A stretch of 64,000 bases of DNA from Galeruca laticollis (GCA_963921935.1 OY998179.1:26595114-26659113), one strand, 5' to 3'. Positions 23,231-34,703 are shown, counted from the stretch's first letter. Made by a program: numbers and translations. Notes: generated from the sequence alone by a model not told the origin.

Positions 23231-24547
23231 CATAGATAAGACAATATTATACACGGATAGATCGGAAACTTACGTTAAAACTCGAGATTCCAGAGAAACG
23301 GTAGCGCCCCTTACGGCTGGAGGATCAATTAAATTTGGCGCAGCGGTTCTTTTGAATCTACAATTTTTCGTTTTGAATTAGTTAATAAGAGCCCCGATCC
23401 TGAAAATCGAATGAAATTATCGAGTGACCTCGAATATTGTCGAATCAAATTTACCCATATTTGAGTTGACTCTACAATTCCAATCTACTTCAATAAAACA
23501 CAATTTGAACACAATAACAAGTATATTACATATTATAAAGTTAAAAAAAATTAAAAATCCATTGAAAAATATTACAAATACAATTAAAAAAAACAACTAA
23601 CGCAAGGAAATACTGTAGAGACGGTGAAGCTTTTCCATCAGGTGACTTTTAGTTGTCGATATTATTCAACACACACTATGTTGGTACTGTCTTCTTCAAA
23701 TAACAAAAAAAGAGGAACAGCATTTATATTATGTTGCTCATCAACTTGGTTTAAATTGTGTTATTGAACTAAAAAATTAATGTATAATTACTTTTCCTTA
23801 ATTTCCACAAAATAATACAAAAATAAGTTACTTAATATTTCATTAAAAAAACTTACATGTTTCAATGAAATTTCCCAATAGAGTGGGCACAGCATTAGCT
23901 TTTATTGTTGATCTATATCTGCTACCAACATAAACAGCTTCTGGTCCAAAATGTATATGCCACAAACTCTATAGGATTCACGAATTCTTTCAAGAGGGTT
24001 TTCCTTCATATCCAAACGTCCAATTGCAGACAACCAAATATTGCACATCTAAAATTATAAAATAAATTCCGTTTGCTCAAGCTTATTCAATTACTTTTAT
24101 TGAAATATTGTAACAAAATATCCTCAAAAACAGTACACAATGTAAACCTTTTCTATAAAACCAACGTTTTTAGCTAGATATATACAAATTTAGTTTGAAA
24201 TATGTGTATTTTTATATTCAAAATATAACAATTAACATTAGGGAAATTTTTAAGGTTAACTTAATTCCTGATTATTCGGAAAACGATGCATCTCAAATCC
24301 TTTTTTAGTAGAGTTAAAACAGTCTTTAACACAGCTCGCAAACACCATTTTGATTGGAAATTTATTCAATACAAATAACACAAATAAAAATATATTGGAA
24401 GTCGTTGTAAACAAATATAATAGATAAGAGAACATTATGACAAATGCAGAAACTTGTCACTTGCCAATTTGAGTCAGCGCCACTTACAGCTGGAGGATCA
24501 ACTATTTTAGAAAGAACTGTCATTCTCATTTAAGTTTCCAGGGTATG
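23231..24547 (-). mobile_element. P-element-like non-autonomous transposon with a THAP gene
   Basis: Perfect 8-bp direct repeats GATCAGAT flank it (23223-23230 and 24548-24555). Its ends start CATA on both strands and GGAAACTTA occurs just inside each end in inverted orientation (23254 on the left, complement near 24530). It interrupts the 5' part of pogo-2. Inside is a short spliced THAP-domain gene but no transposase core. The 8-bp duplication plus THAP is what a P element would give; hAT also makes 8-bp duplications but does not usually carry THAP. A direct repeat GCGCC(C/A)CTTAC(G/A)GCTGGAGG occurs near both ends (23305 and 24480). Confidence 0.65.
23662..24348 (-). CDS. THAP-domain-only protein (three exons)
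   Basis: Exon 1 starts at 24348, MVFASCVKDCFNSTKKGFEM, with the first C-x2-4-C pair of a THAP zinc finger and the HRFP motif. Exon 2 (about 23888-24057) begins CNIWLSAIGRLDMK and carries RVCGI then, after a two-base shift, HFGPEAVY and ANAVPTL, the end of the THAP domain. Exon 3 ends at a TAA at 23662-23664 after about 30 codons. Exon edges have plausible GT and AG. THAP is the DNA-binding part of P-element transposases. Here nothing follows it, so the product would be a DNA-binding protein without a catalytic core. The two-base shift near 23950 argues that this copy is damaged; a different splice could avoid it. Confidence 0.55.
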
Positions 24548-24679
24548 GATCAGATAATGGGTAGTGCAGTGAGAGACGCTTCAAAGACACCCATCGTTTT
24601 GTTTCTAATGTAGGCAACCGCGCATTGTACCTGACAGGTCCACTGTGGGACATGGCTCACTGTTGGACAGTCCACCCTA

Positions 24680-25166
24680 AATATCACAAAAATTATGAAA
24701 AAACTGAAAATATCTTGGAAATTTAACACCCTGTAGATGGGTAACGAAACGTTTGCGGATACATAAATAAAAGATCGAATTTTAACCTGACAAATACACC
24801 CTTAAAATCTGTACTGAATTTTGAAACACCTTTTAAATAAAAACATATTTCTACTTACCGCTCAGTTTTTTTAGGAAAACAAAATAATGACAGCCTTTGG
24901 ACTTATTTTGATCGGCATCCAAGAAAATCACAAAATTATCCTTTCACCATAATTTCCACTACTTTTAACACGAAAAAATTGTTCAATATTTGTTATAATT
25001 TAAAATTATTTCCTAACGCCTAGGTAACACATATACTCATTTTATTGCAAAGTACGTATAGGAAACTTTTCTGTGTACCTGTGAATTCCCCACCTAAAAA
25101 TGTTGCACTCCAGCGGCACAGTTTTTAACAGTTGGCTCAATCGTTGTCGGCATGTTTTAATTTTTT
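24680..25166. other. No recognised feature
   Basis: AT-rich sequence between pogo-2 and the RNase H fragment. The minus-strand frame starting at 25251 overlaps the RNase H fragment and then runs into non-homologous sequence. I see no gene here. Confidence 0.4.
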
Positions 25167-25830
25167 CTACTGCGCAACCTGAAATTGCTTCCCACGCGCA
25201 TGGAGGTGGAGCCAACTGATACGATGATGTGTTGCCGAAAACAGTGTGCAAAAAATGACAAATCTTCTGCGCATCTTGTTTCCTAGGAGTGGACCTGTAT
25301 CTGTAAAAGTTGGAAGGGTGGGTGACTCACAGCCATAATTCGCCCATTGTGCATCCTTCTTGGGTTCAAAACTTCCTTCTAGCTCGTCATCCAGCCTACC
25401 TCTTTGAAGTAGACGATAACGTCGCCTGTATCCTCTACAAAGTGGGGAGTAAGACAGACCCAGTCTGTGGAGGTGTTTTCGTAGGTGGCAGTGACCAGCC
25501 AAAATACCCGTGGCTGTTCGCAGGTTCCGCCTGTTCATAGTCACGTATTTTTTGGCTACTTTGCTGTCCGGATATTGTAGCAGTTCCTTGGCAAGCGTGC
25601 AGCCTTCTGCGTCGTCCCATCTACCCTTAAACCTATTAAGGGAGTGTTCCTTCAATAGGTCGGCCGTCGCTGACGCCGATAGACCAATGAAAGTGCCAGG
25701 TCCCAAGATTTTGTGGGACGCTGCCTTCCTGGCTAGCGAGTCAGCAATACGGTTTCCTTTCGATTTCTCATGGCCCTTAACCAGCCTTAAGTGACCGTGT
25801 TTTGTTACAGGCTTCAATTAAGGCCATGTG
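25167..25830 (-). pseudogene. Non-LTR retrotransposon RNase H and C-terminal fragment
   Basis: The 216-codon minus frame begins with the end of an RNase H domain: VKGHEKSKGNRIADSLARKA carries the family's G-N-x-x-A-D motif. It continues as the retroelement C-terminal region (MNRRNLRTATGILAGHCHLR, then HLHRLGL and a CR pair). Upstream of its Met the text LIEACNKTRSL follows in a shifted frame, so the start is not real. RNase H after RT occurs in the I, R1 and Loa groups and some jockey relatives; I cannot choose. The local GC content is clearly higher than in the surroundings, suggesting a different origin. Confidence 0.75.
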
Positions 25831-28485
25831 GATATGAGAGAAAGAAAAGATTTAAACAGGGAAATCGGCACAGGGATTTAACTGTTTCTATAAGCTGTAA
25901 ACTGTGCCAGCGGGTTGTCGCCTCTCTTTGGCTAGTAGCTCTCTGCTTCAACATATGTCTGGCAAGCCTTAGCTTTTAGTTATTTCTATTTCTTACTATC
26001 TACTTTTGTGTGATAAAATTCGATTTCGTGAGTCTTATCTTCACAGATAAGACGGTCAACCTTCGCATTTATCTATTGAACTTCATGTGACCAGAATTTT
26101 GATATTATATTTAAACTCACCACTATATTACGATTATACGGAAAACTTGTAAGTCCAACTACTATTCTTCATCCCCTTGTATTTGTGCATATTTTAATTT
26201 AATAATAAACCGGCCAGTGTTCACTGAGTTCAGGACCTTATAAATCATGGCTCACCAACTTTCTTTGTTGAATACAAATTCCAATTATCATATGATCGAA
26301 TTGTATGAAGCATGCGGAAGATATATTATTATGGTGCTATTACGTGTGAATATTGTAAAATTTAATTTGTACTTCTTGTTTAGTCATCCATGGGTAATTT
26401 CGATGGAAACTGTGTCCTCGCGGTGGATAGTAATAGGATGTAATGTAGTGGATTCGAAAAGATTGACAATGGTTCATTTTCTAATCCAAATTGATAGAAT
26501 ATACTTACGTTAAATAAAAAATTTTCCTATCAAGTATGGAGAGGCCTTAACGACATATAATATTACAAAAAGTGATACTAATAATACAAAAAAGGTTACA
26601 ACAATTTCTAGATGTTTTGAAAATTAAAATTACTATTTAGTAGGAAAAGTCACTTGTATTTAGTATATTCATTCATACAAAATAGAGAATTTTCTTTTGT
26701 TAAAAGTGGTCAAATGATTTCAGATTTGCTGTTCGTCAATTTCAAGTTTCTGTTTTTTTACATTACCTTTAATACCGGCCTGTTTGATAGGCACTAATAC
26801 CAATTTAATTTTGATGGTTGATTGATGGACCAATTTTAATTTTGCACAATATTATTGAATGTAGTTGTTGAATATATTGGACGAAAAATGAGTTTATAAT
26901 ATAACCTATCACTGCGTCAGATTGTTTCGAATTGTCAAGTGCAAAAGTATAATTGGTTGGCGTTTACTATACAATCGCTGGACTATGCCTTTTGACAAAG
27001 AGAAACAAAGAGAAATCACGATTTGAGTTTGTAATTATCAATTTATGGAAATTATATTTTTATTTATTGTTATATTGACTTGCGAGATTAATTTCTTCAA
27101 TTAATAGAACATAACACATTCAAATACCGACAGTTATATACCCCATGATCGAAAGCTTAAGTTTGTCTATTTTGTAAATTTAATGAATTTGTTTGCATTG
27201 AATTAATTAACACGTTCGTTAAAGATAGACATTAACATCCATGTCAAACTTAATTACAACAAATTGCTAGACAACAAAACTGGTTTTCCAGGATTATTAA
27301 ATAAACATCGATATTTCCACAAGTAGATCAAGTATTCAATACAAAATAACGGAAATTACTTCAATAAATCCGCTGTATACTTAGTTATTTTTATGCACAT
27401 TAATTAATTGTGAGTAAACTACGTGACTATTATGACTATAATTGTGGTGGGAACCAACAGAAACTTACGAAGAACTTTGTACGATGTTTGTGAGTTTATT
27501 AATGAAGTTAAACTGAGATTTATAACCAAATATATAAACGCAATCTATTATAAAATTGGGAATAGGCACTTTGACAGCAATTAAAAACAACAAATTTATG
27601 CTTTTATCCACTCATGGAATACGATACACGCAAATTACATATTTTACTGAAGAAAATACTGTTTCAAAAATTTTTATTTACAAAAATTTGTTACAATTTA
27701 AGACTTAGTTGTACAATTAACGTCAAACTACATTATCATAGTTGTTACTCATCTTTCTGTAACAATATTTAAGAATAATTTTTGAGATTTCTGATTATAT
27801 TTTCATTGTTGTTGGTTTCTAATATTATATAAATATAAATTTCGTTTGAATATTTGCTGTATCTTGGTTTGAATATGTTGGTGGATCAATTCTGTTTTCG
27901 TTTCTCTTAATTATTTTCTCTTTAACTTTGTTCAAATTTTAAAACAGAACACTCCATTCTGTAATTTTCACAAGGCCTTTTCTAAAAATTTGCTATGTAG
28001 ATATATCGTTAAATCAACCGAAATAAATAAAAACCTGTGCAATTAGCCCTCATGCGCAACTTTTTACATTCATCAGAAAATAAAATTTAAAATTATTTTT
28101 GTGTTTATATTATGTTCAGTTGCCTTCAAAAATTGTGAAAAAAAATCAAAATTTAAATTAGAACATTTTATGGACTTTATCTTTGTGTCCTAATATGGGA
28201 ACAATATCCCTGAACTTTACTTTACCGATGTCCTCATATGGGGACAGAAAATTGAATGCAGATTATTATAAATAAATAATTAAAACATAGTATAAATGAT
28301 TTTATTATTATGAAATAAGTGAACTAAATGAAATAATCTAAAAGACACTGAAACTTGAAAATATAATAAATAGTCAAATTATAATCAAAATATGCGTAAT
28401 AGAAAAGAAGTGATATCACTTTCGAGTATGAAATTCTTGGAAACACTCTGGGCATAACGCGTTATAACACCTTATGCATATGTAC
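25831..28485. other. AT-rich stretch without a recognised gene
   Basis: The 88-codon frame at 26247-26513 resembles nothing I know and is probably chance. Near 28187-28246 are two palindromic words, TGTCCTAATATGGGAACA and TGTCCTCATATGGGGACA, that match words on the far side of the piggyBac at 31150-31212, so the piggyBac element may reach back to about 28150. Confidence 0.4.
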
Positions 28486-28899
28486 TGTAATATTTTTCTT
28501 ATTTATTAAAAGTTTTTTATTACGGGTGGGATAAATTTAAAATACTCGGTATGGCTACTTACTAATTTATTTAAACACTAACTCACTAACACTTAATTTA
28601 TATATACTTAACTAATCACTTAAATTTAATTTATATGCACACAAACTATATATTCGCACTTTACTGTTCGGTGTATTTTTGTTTATTTCTCGAGATCACT
28701 TTATCAACTAACTCCTCCGCTGATCGGTCCTTATTTATATTAATGCCTTTCTTACCAGAAAATTCCGGGCCGCGGCTTACACAGACACAAATAATTTTTC
28801 TGGACTTTTCTAGATAACTCTGCTCACAAAAACAATGTTTACATAAGATAAGTCGTAAACAGTTATAAAAAAACAGTGCGTATCCGCCATAATTTTAAC
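28486..28899 (-). repeat. Solo LTR-like repeat, copy 1
   Basis: It starts TGTAATATTTTTC, has ACGGGTGGGATAAATTTA 37 bp in, and ends near CCATAATTTTAAC. It is similar along most of its length to 40233-40613 and its start matches (inverted) the end of the gypsy fragment at 53186, which fixes the orientation as minus. No primer-binding site or coding region adjoins it and I see no flanking duplication, so it is probably a decayed solo LTR. It lies in the 3' part of the piggyBac element. Confidence 0.55.
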
Positions 28900-29039
28900 T
28901 TTTATACCTGGCTTAGGCAGAGTCGGTTTTAGGGACTATACCAGGGTGTTGTTTCGTAACAGTACCTAGTTTTACTTTTACAGTAGGAATTCTTGCATCA
29001 ACTTTTATTTTTATCTTCCGTCTTTTTGGGGTAATGTGG

Positions 29040-31085
29040 TCCATTATCAAGTTTTTTCTCTGTGGGTACAATTTTTCATGGCCTCTTTATTTCTTCAGGA
29101 GGAGTTGCACTTCTAGGACGTCCCTTTTGTCGTTTTATTTGAGATTCCCCCTGAAATATGAGGGCAGTTGCTATTCTACTTTTAAAATGCAAGAGATCTA
29201 AAAATTCCTTTTTCTGGTGGCTATTCCATTTCCACAATACCCAAGCATTTACCACTGTGACATTTTTAAAGTGATAAAATATTTTCATATGCCAACGCTT
29301 ATTTCTTGTATAGTTAGTATACAGTCCAATCAAGGAATCCATTAAATCTACCCCTCCCATGTGCTTATTACACATTTTTATGGCGAAAGGTCTTGGAATG
29401 TCAACATACTTCTTGTCCTTCCTTGAAAATCGTCTAACAAAATCAATTAAATGTACTTCAGCATAATTTGAAGAGTATGAATCAACTTATTATCAAACCA
29501 TCTCATCACTGTGATATTATCTTGTGATGTAGCAAAAGGATAACTGCCTTGGCCTTCTACCTTTAACGTTATCACTAATGTCAGCACCTTATCTATTCCT
29601 TGAAGTTTGTTCAATCTCACTGTTTGACCAGAGGTATGCTCGAAAATAAATGATCGGCATATATTTTATAATGAAATTGACTGTCTCGACCCTTACTTCG
29701 TGGAATATGCTCATATTAGTGTTTTTAAATGAAACTCACGGTCTCTAGTTAATTCCACAATATAATACAAGTTATTGAAAATTCTAAAAAATTGACAATT
29801 TTTTAGAATTTTCAATAACTTGTATTATATTGTGGAATTAACTAGAGACCGTGAGTTTCATTTAAAAACACTCATATATTTTATAGTTTTGGTCCTTTAT
29901 GTCGTGGCACATTCTCAAGACAACATCACCTGAAGCGCCTGCTTTTGAAACAGCTTCCCGTTCTCCAGCTTGTCCTTGAAAAACTTCAAAACAATATGCA
30001 TACGCTGATGTACCTGCACGAACCCAAACTTCATAACCCCACTTTTTGGGTAAGTATTGCTTTAGACCTGAACGCCCCTTGAATGGTATAACCATTTCAT
30101 CCACCGACATATACTCCTCAGGCTGGACGACGGAATGAAAAGAATCGTGAAGCTGGTTCAAAACAGGAGGCACTCTAATCAGTTTGTCTGTATTATTTTC
30201 GCTAATGGTATCTTCATCCATAAAATACAGATACCTCCGAATTTCTTCGTACCTCTATTGGCTCATTGCTTCTGAAATGAATGTCATTCGCAAACCTCCT
30301 TCTGATGACCAATAATGAGGTGTTCGTGGATATTTAATATAGATCATCATCATGGTAATTCCGAAATAAATTTGCAGTTCATTTAGACTAAGATTGAAGT
30401 TTTCTTTATTATTTCTATAAGCATAAAGGTTGGTTTGAAACACAGTTTCTCGTAAAAAATCTTCTGGAAAAAAATAATCAAAGTATTCCAAAGGTGTAAC
30501 ACATTTTATGTTCGTCTTATGTTCCTTGAATACTTTTGGAATATAACCAGAATAGCTGTTGTCTTTCGTCAAAGTTCATATAGTAGTATTTTTGGTTTTG
30601 TTGCTCTGCTTATTTGCCTTTTGCGTATTTGTGACATTATTTGTCTCTTGCTTATTTAGCTTCGTTTCTCCCCCGTCGATATTATCTCCTTCTAGGTGCT
30701 CCGATTCACTGTCACTTGAACTTGTTCCTTCTGATTCTGGCCAATACTCTTCTTCACTTTCTGAAAACTCAAATGCATCTTCTGAAAAGTCATTATAAAT
30801 TAAAGACTTAAGCTCCTCTTCGGTTAATTGTCGCCTTTTATCCCTAAATTCCTCATAATCCATTCGCATCATATGTTCATTCTTCTCTTCAATTCGCGTG
30901 TGTACAGCTTTCTCCTTTTCATGCAAAGACTCTACTGATTCATTTTTTTCATATTCATCTTCACTGGAACTGTATAGGAGACTTTCCAGCTCATTTTTTG
31001 ACAGTGGTTTTGGCATAGAACTTCCCTGTGCTAATTGATGGCTGCAACCAGGTTCACTCGACAATGAATTCTCTTGTTTATCCAT
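29040..31085 (-). pseudogene. piggyBac-family transposase, degenerate
   Basis: It starts at 31085 (MDKQENSLSSEPG) with an acidic, Ser-rich N-terminus. Next, 30255-30572 holds TPLEYFDYFFPEDFL and the FNLSLNELQIYFGITMMM block. Then 29862-30221 holds YMSVDEMVIPFKGRSGLKQY, with the first catalytic Asp, and VRAGTSAYAYCFEV. A palindromic insert breaks the frame at NYKIYE, just where the second catalytic Asp (FDNFYTS) should follow. Beyond it a decayed piece reads DNITVMRWFDNK, and 29076-29375 reads NKHMGGVDLMDSLIGLY, including the third Asp. The 3' tail decays towards 28920. TTAA ends could not be found. The family is certain and the copy is dead. Confidence 0.85.
29717..29870. mobile_element. Perfect palindrome, 75-bp arms, inserted in piggyBac
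   Basis: Bases 29720-29794 and 29796-29870 are exact reverse complements around the single base at 29795. The 7-bp word CTCATAT flanks the unit on both sides (29710-29716 and 29871-29877), which looks like a target-site duplication. The left side has three extra bases (TAG) between the duplication and the arm. It interrupts the piggyBac frame. A fold-back MITE is the likely nature. The absence of any mismatch means very recent insertion, strong gene conversion, or an assembly artefact. Confidence 0.8.
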
Positions 31086-31441
31086 AATTAGCTGTAATAG
31101 AAATAAGAAAATGCATGAAAATAGCTAAATAAAAAAATTGGACATGAATATGTCCTTATCTGAGGACAAAAACTTTATTGCCATTAGTGAACATTGTCCT
31201 CAAGTGAGGACATACAATAAAATCGAGATTTATGACAAATGAATATGAAATCGAGAAAATATTTATTTGTTATAACACTACACTAAATGGGACAACTGAA
31301 AATATTTTCACTCACGTTTTAAATGGCCTAATAAAACGGAACCACAATGTTGAAGTTGATATTTTCAGAGGCATGCACACAATATCAGAAACATAGGTTA
31401 GAATACAATTGAAAGAGCTCCCAAAATTGTTAAATAACTTG
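31086..31441. other. piggyBac upstream region with palindromic words
   Basis: No gene. It carries ATGTCCTTATCTGAGGACA at about 31153 and TTGTCCTCAAGTGAGGACAT at about 31192, matching the words at 28187-28246 beyond the other side of the piggyBac. They may be transposase-binding subterminal repeats. Confidence 0.4.
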
Positions 31442-33450
31442 TTATGTCATCTTGCGGTCAATCTGACAGACGTACCACGGTGTACCGGGAGTGCACAGTT
31501 CATGGGCCCATAGCTTACAGACTGTACATTGAACCCAAACTTCTTTTGGTGAACTATTGGAAAATGGTTCCAAGCAGACAAGACAAAAACTTTCTTCATC
31601 CTCGTCCTCTGATTCTTCAGGGGACTTCTCTTTAGCACTTTTATGGTTTTTTCTCTTTTTATTTTCATTATTTGACACTCTTATATTTCCTGTTGAATTT
31701 TTCTTTACACTTTTTCTTTTAGCAAACTCCGCCTCAAGAGCCTCTTTCTCTGGCGTATCAGTTAGTACAGCCGACTTTCTTTTCTTTCTATTTGACCCTT
31801 TGTTTCTTGCAGCTGAAATTCAAGGTAACTTATTTAAAATGTGTCCTCACCTGATTTTGGTAAAAGTCTTACCTGCTTTGGGCAAGGGCCTTATATCTGA
31901 GACACTAAATATACTTTCCTTAGGCCCAGAATGCTGAGTATGGGTTGGGATTTTTTCTAAGGATGAGCCACTAGGACCAGGCTGCTGAGTGTCGTGAAGT
32001 TCTGTGTTTGCAGGTTCTGACACAGTTGTTTTTTTGTTGCCAATTTCAAGAAAAACAAATTATTGCAGAATAATTTTAAGATACTCAGGTAACTAACTTA
32101 CTTGTTTACATTTCGTCAACTGTTGGTTCATCAGTTTGAAATGATATTCCACTGGTCCTGGGCTTTGGATTTTCGAGATCTGGTTCCTGATTTTCTTGGT
32201 GCAAATCTCTGTCTGTTACTTTACATGGGCTAAATTCTGTTTCATCAAATACATTTTGGTTGAAGGGAAATATCCCTGATACCCGAAATCCGGATTGTAT
32301 ATTTTTTGGTGTTGCGGCTAGGGGACAGCTTTGAGCAACTAAAACTGGAATATCATATATCGTCATCGTTTGACCGGGATGATTCATCATCCACGCATCG
32401 CAAGCATTATTGTACTGTTTTTTTAAACGGACCATAAACTGACCTATCAAGAGGCTGCAACTTGTGCGAGCAGTGGGGAGGAAAAGATAACATAACTATA
32501 CCACTTTCCTTAACCAACTCAAGTCCCTCGATAGAAAGATGCGACTGATAATTATCAAGAAGTAACAGACATGGGTGCTTTTTGGAACATTTTGAAAATT
32601 TAATGAAATGTCTCAAAAATAGCACAAAATTTTCTTCTATTATCCAGCCACTTCGATTAGCTGTTCCCGCGCATCCTGCTGGTTCAGATGTTAGCCAGAA
32701 TTCTCTAAAATGCACTCTTGGAAATATAAAGAATGGCGGGATGCTATTTCCCAAAGCAGATACGGCACAGGCCACTGTGGCGAGGGTTCCACGTTCCCCA
32801 GAAGTTATGGATCCGACTTGTTTAAATCCTTGTCTGGCCACTACTTTACAAGGCTTCTGAACAGTGGTCACCCCCGTCTCGTCCATATTCCAGATTGAGG
32901 ATGGATCAAAGTTATATTTTTCCATAACTTTTTCCAGATTTGTTAAAAAGCTGTTCACATTTGCTTGGTTAAAATTTGTTGCGCGAGCGAAACTTGTTGG
33001 TTCTGGAGTGCGAAGAGATAAATCATTGTTTCTCTTTAAAAGTTATATGAACCATTCAGGTCCAGCCATTTGATCCCTTTTCCAAGGCTCGAGAACAGCT
33101 AATTTATTGGCAATGGCAAACTGGAATGCAAGCTTCCTAATTTCCTTAGGACAAAGTCCGAAATAAATATTTGCTGATTCGAGTAGGTATGTTTTTAAAT
33201 CCATTTCCATTTCTCGGCTTAATACCATGCGAGGTTTGCCATATCCCACGTCTATATTTAACTGATCTTGATTAAGGTCCTCTGCTGAAAGCTTTTTGCA
33301 ATAGCGCCCCACTGTTTTAGAATTTAAATCAAAATTTTTTGCTGCTTGCCTAATAGAAATATTTTCATTTTTTACTCGTAACACCGCTTTCCTTATTGTT
33401 TCCTTATCAAAACTCCCTCGATCTGTTCTTTTTCTGTATTCGCGCACCAT
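31442..33450 (-). pseudogene. pogo-family transposase 3 with a C-terminal PHD finger
   Basis: It starts at 33450 (MVREYRKRTDRGSFDKETIR) with a psq HTH (ISIRQAAKNFDLNSKTVGRY). The DDE_1 core has catalytic Asp residues in [16 protein letters not shown] and QPLDRS. The only core lesions I see are an in-frame TAA near 33044-33046 (after GPEWFI) and one extra A in a run near 32425. The 3' part is split: a GT-AG intron is likely near 32040-32100 and another near 31810-31875. The last exon (31442-31678) encodes a PHD finger, FCLVCLEPF, then VWVQCTVCKLWAHELC and YVC. This tail differs from the FVLVEF module of pogo-1 and pogo-2, so it is a separate subfamily. With few lesions it is the youngest pogo here. 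Confidence 0.85.
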
Positions 33451-33915
33451 CTAAAGATTAAATCTGATTCAGAGCTTTACTTCTTTTAATATCGGGGTAA
33501 AAAGTCACACATGACAACTTGCCCCACAACGTGCGAGACAAGTTACTCCAAATGGTCCTGCCATTTTCTTTCTAAAATAACTACCTAACCTAATTTTATA
33601 AATTGATAAATTCATAGTGATTTTTTGGAGAACACCTAGGGGTATCATAAATATAACACGGCATTTTTAAATTCTGGCACTGAGATAAAATATACGGTTT
33701 GTATTATTAATCCAAAAAATTACTTACATTGGCTTTTTCTGTAAATTCACTTATAAACATATACACATGCGACTTATACGAATGGCGAATATGGCGGAAC
33801 TAACTAGCATTGAAATAGTTCCTGGTGTATGAATATGACGACGTTGCCATATTTACTTTGCGCAGGAAAGGGTTTGTGACTTTAAACCCGTGAGACTTTA
33901 AGCCCCGGTCTCCCC
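31442..33915 (-). mobile_element. pogo-like DNA transposon 3 (one end found)
   Basis: The right end reads CCCGTGAGACTTTAAGCCCC then GGTCTCCCC to 33915, followed by TA (33916-33917). No matching end is visible left of 31442, so the left part is probably lost. The internal gene is the transposase at 31442-33450. Confidence 0.65.
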
Positions 33916-33917
33916 TA

Positions 33918-34215
33918 CTTTTTTTTTAATATCTAATTTATTATTTATATATTATTACAATGTTTTTTTGAAATGAACATTATCTGGTTAAGTAATTATA
34001 ATATGGCCATTTCATTATCATCCATGGGCGTCGTCACTGCAGGAAAAGGGAGGCAAACCCCCGCCTGTCTTTTGGCGTATGAATTTATATGAAAATATAC
34101 TACTACACCCAATTGGAACTGTATAATCCTATTAAATTTGTTTATCAATCCCTTTATTCATGATATTTTTAAAATACGGTCCGGTTTTGTAGGGTTCTTT
34201 TCAAAATGAAGTGTG
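33918..34215. other. No recognised feature
   Basis: AT-rich spacer between pogo-3 and the AGGGTG array. I see no gene here. Confidence 0.4.
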
Positions 34216-34224
34216 AAGGTTAGG

Positions 34225-34255
<31 letters not shown>

Positions 34256-34256
34256 G
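34216..34256 (+). repeat. AGGGTG hexamer array
   Basis: Six hexamer units, AGGGTG repeated, run from just after GGTT to AGGGG. It sits immediately 5' of the non-LTR fragment at 34284. It resembles a telomere-type repeat but is not the insect TTAGG unit. Confidence 0.8.
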
Positions 34257-34283
34257 TCCAATTATAAATGCTCAAAAGAAGAC

Positions 34284-34703
34284 ATGTTTGCGTGGGCGAA
34301 AGCTAAGGTTTTGAGCAGTTGGAATGATGATTATAAAAATTCAACGAAAGGACTTTTTTATAAAAGTATTCAACCAGATATTCCAAGCAAACCATGGTTC
34401 CAAAAATCACAATTGAATAAGGTAGTTATATCTAAAATTTGTAGACTCAGATTCAATCACACATTAGTTCAGTCACATCTATTTAAACTTAATCTTGAAG
34501 ATTCACCCATGTGCGATTGCGGAGAGGAAGGAAACGCAGAGCATAAAATTTTAGGATGCATATTGATTCAAAATCAAGTTAAAGAGCTGAATAAATTTAT
34601 TTATAATAAGAACAATCAAATAATGGTCCTCTATAATTTAACAGAATTAATTAGATCAAATAACTTTGAATTATACAAAAAATCGTACTTAAAATTTGAA
34701 TAG
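34284..34703 (+). pseudogene. Non-LTR retrotransposon ORF2, C-terminal fragment
   Basis: The 139-codon frame has the region that follows RNase H in many insect non-LTR elements: KPWFQKSQLNKVVISKICRL, then the CxC...H...C cluster in MCDCGEEGNAEHKILGC, ending KKSYLKFE and a TAG. It is 5'-truncated at the AGGGTG array. Downstream is a probable 3' untranslated region: an A-rich tract (34838-35045) and a (CA) run at 35187-35199. The RT is absent, so this is a dead 3' stub; the clade is not clear. Confidence 0.65.

Larger units (their letters stand above)
20297..24677 (-). mobile_element. pogo-like DNA transposon 2
   Basis: The ends are imperfect inverted repeats, GGGTAAACTGTCCCAAAGTG at 20297 and the complement of GGGTGGACTGTCCAACAGTG ending at 24677. 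TA flanks both sides (20295-20296 and 24678-24679). Repeated AGTGAACCA words lie inside both ends. The minus-strand transposase occupies 20870-22881 and a P-like element (23231-24547) is inserted in the 5' part. Confidence 0.85.

Noticed and set aside
34216..34256. A true telomere repeat
   Set aside because: The unit is AGGGTG, not the TTAGG of most insects, only about six units are present, and it is next to a retroelement fragment.
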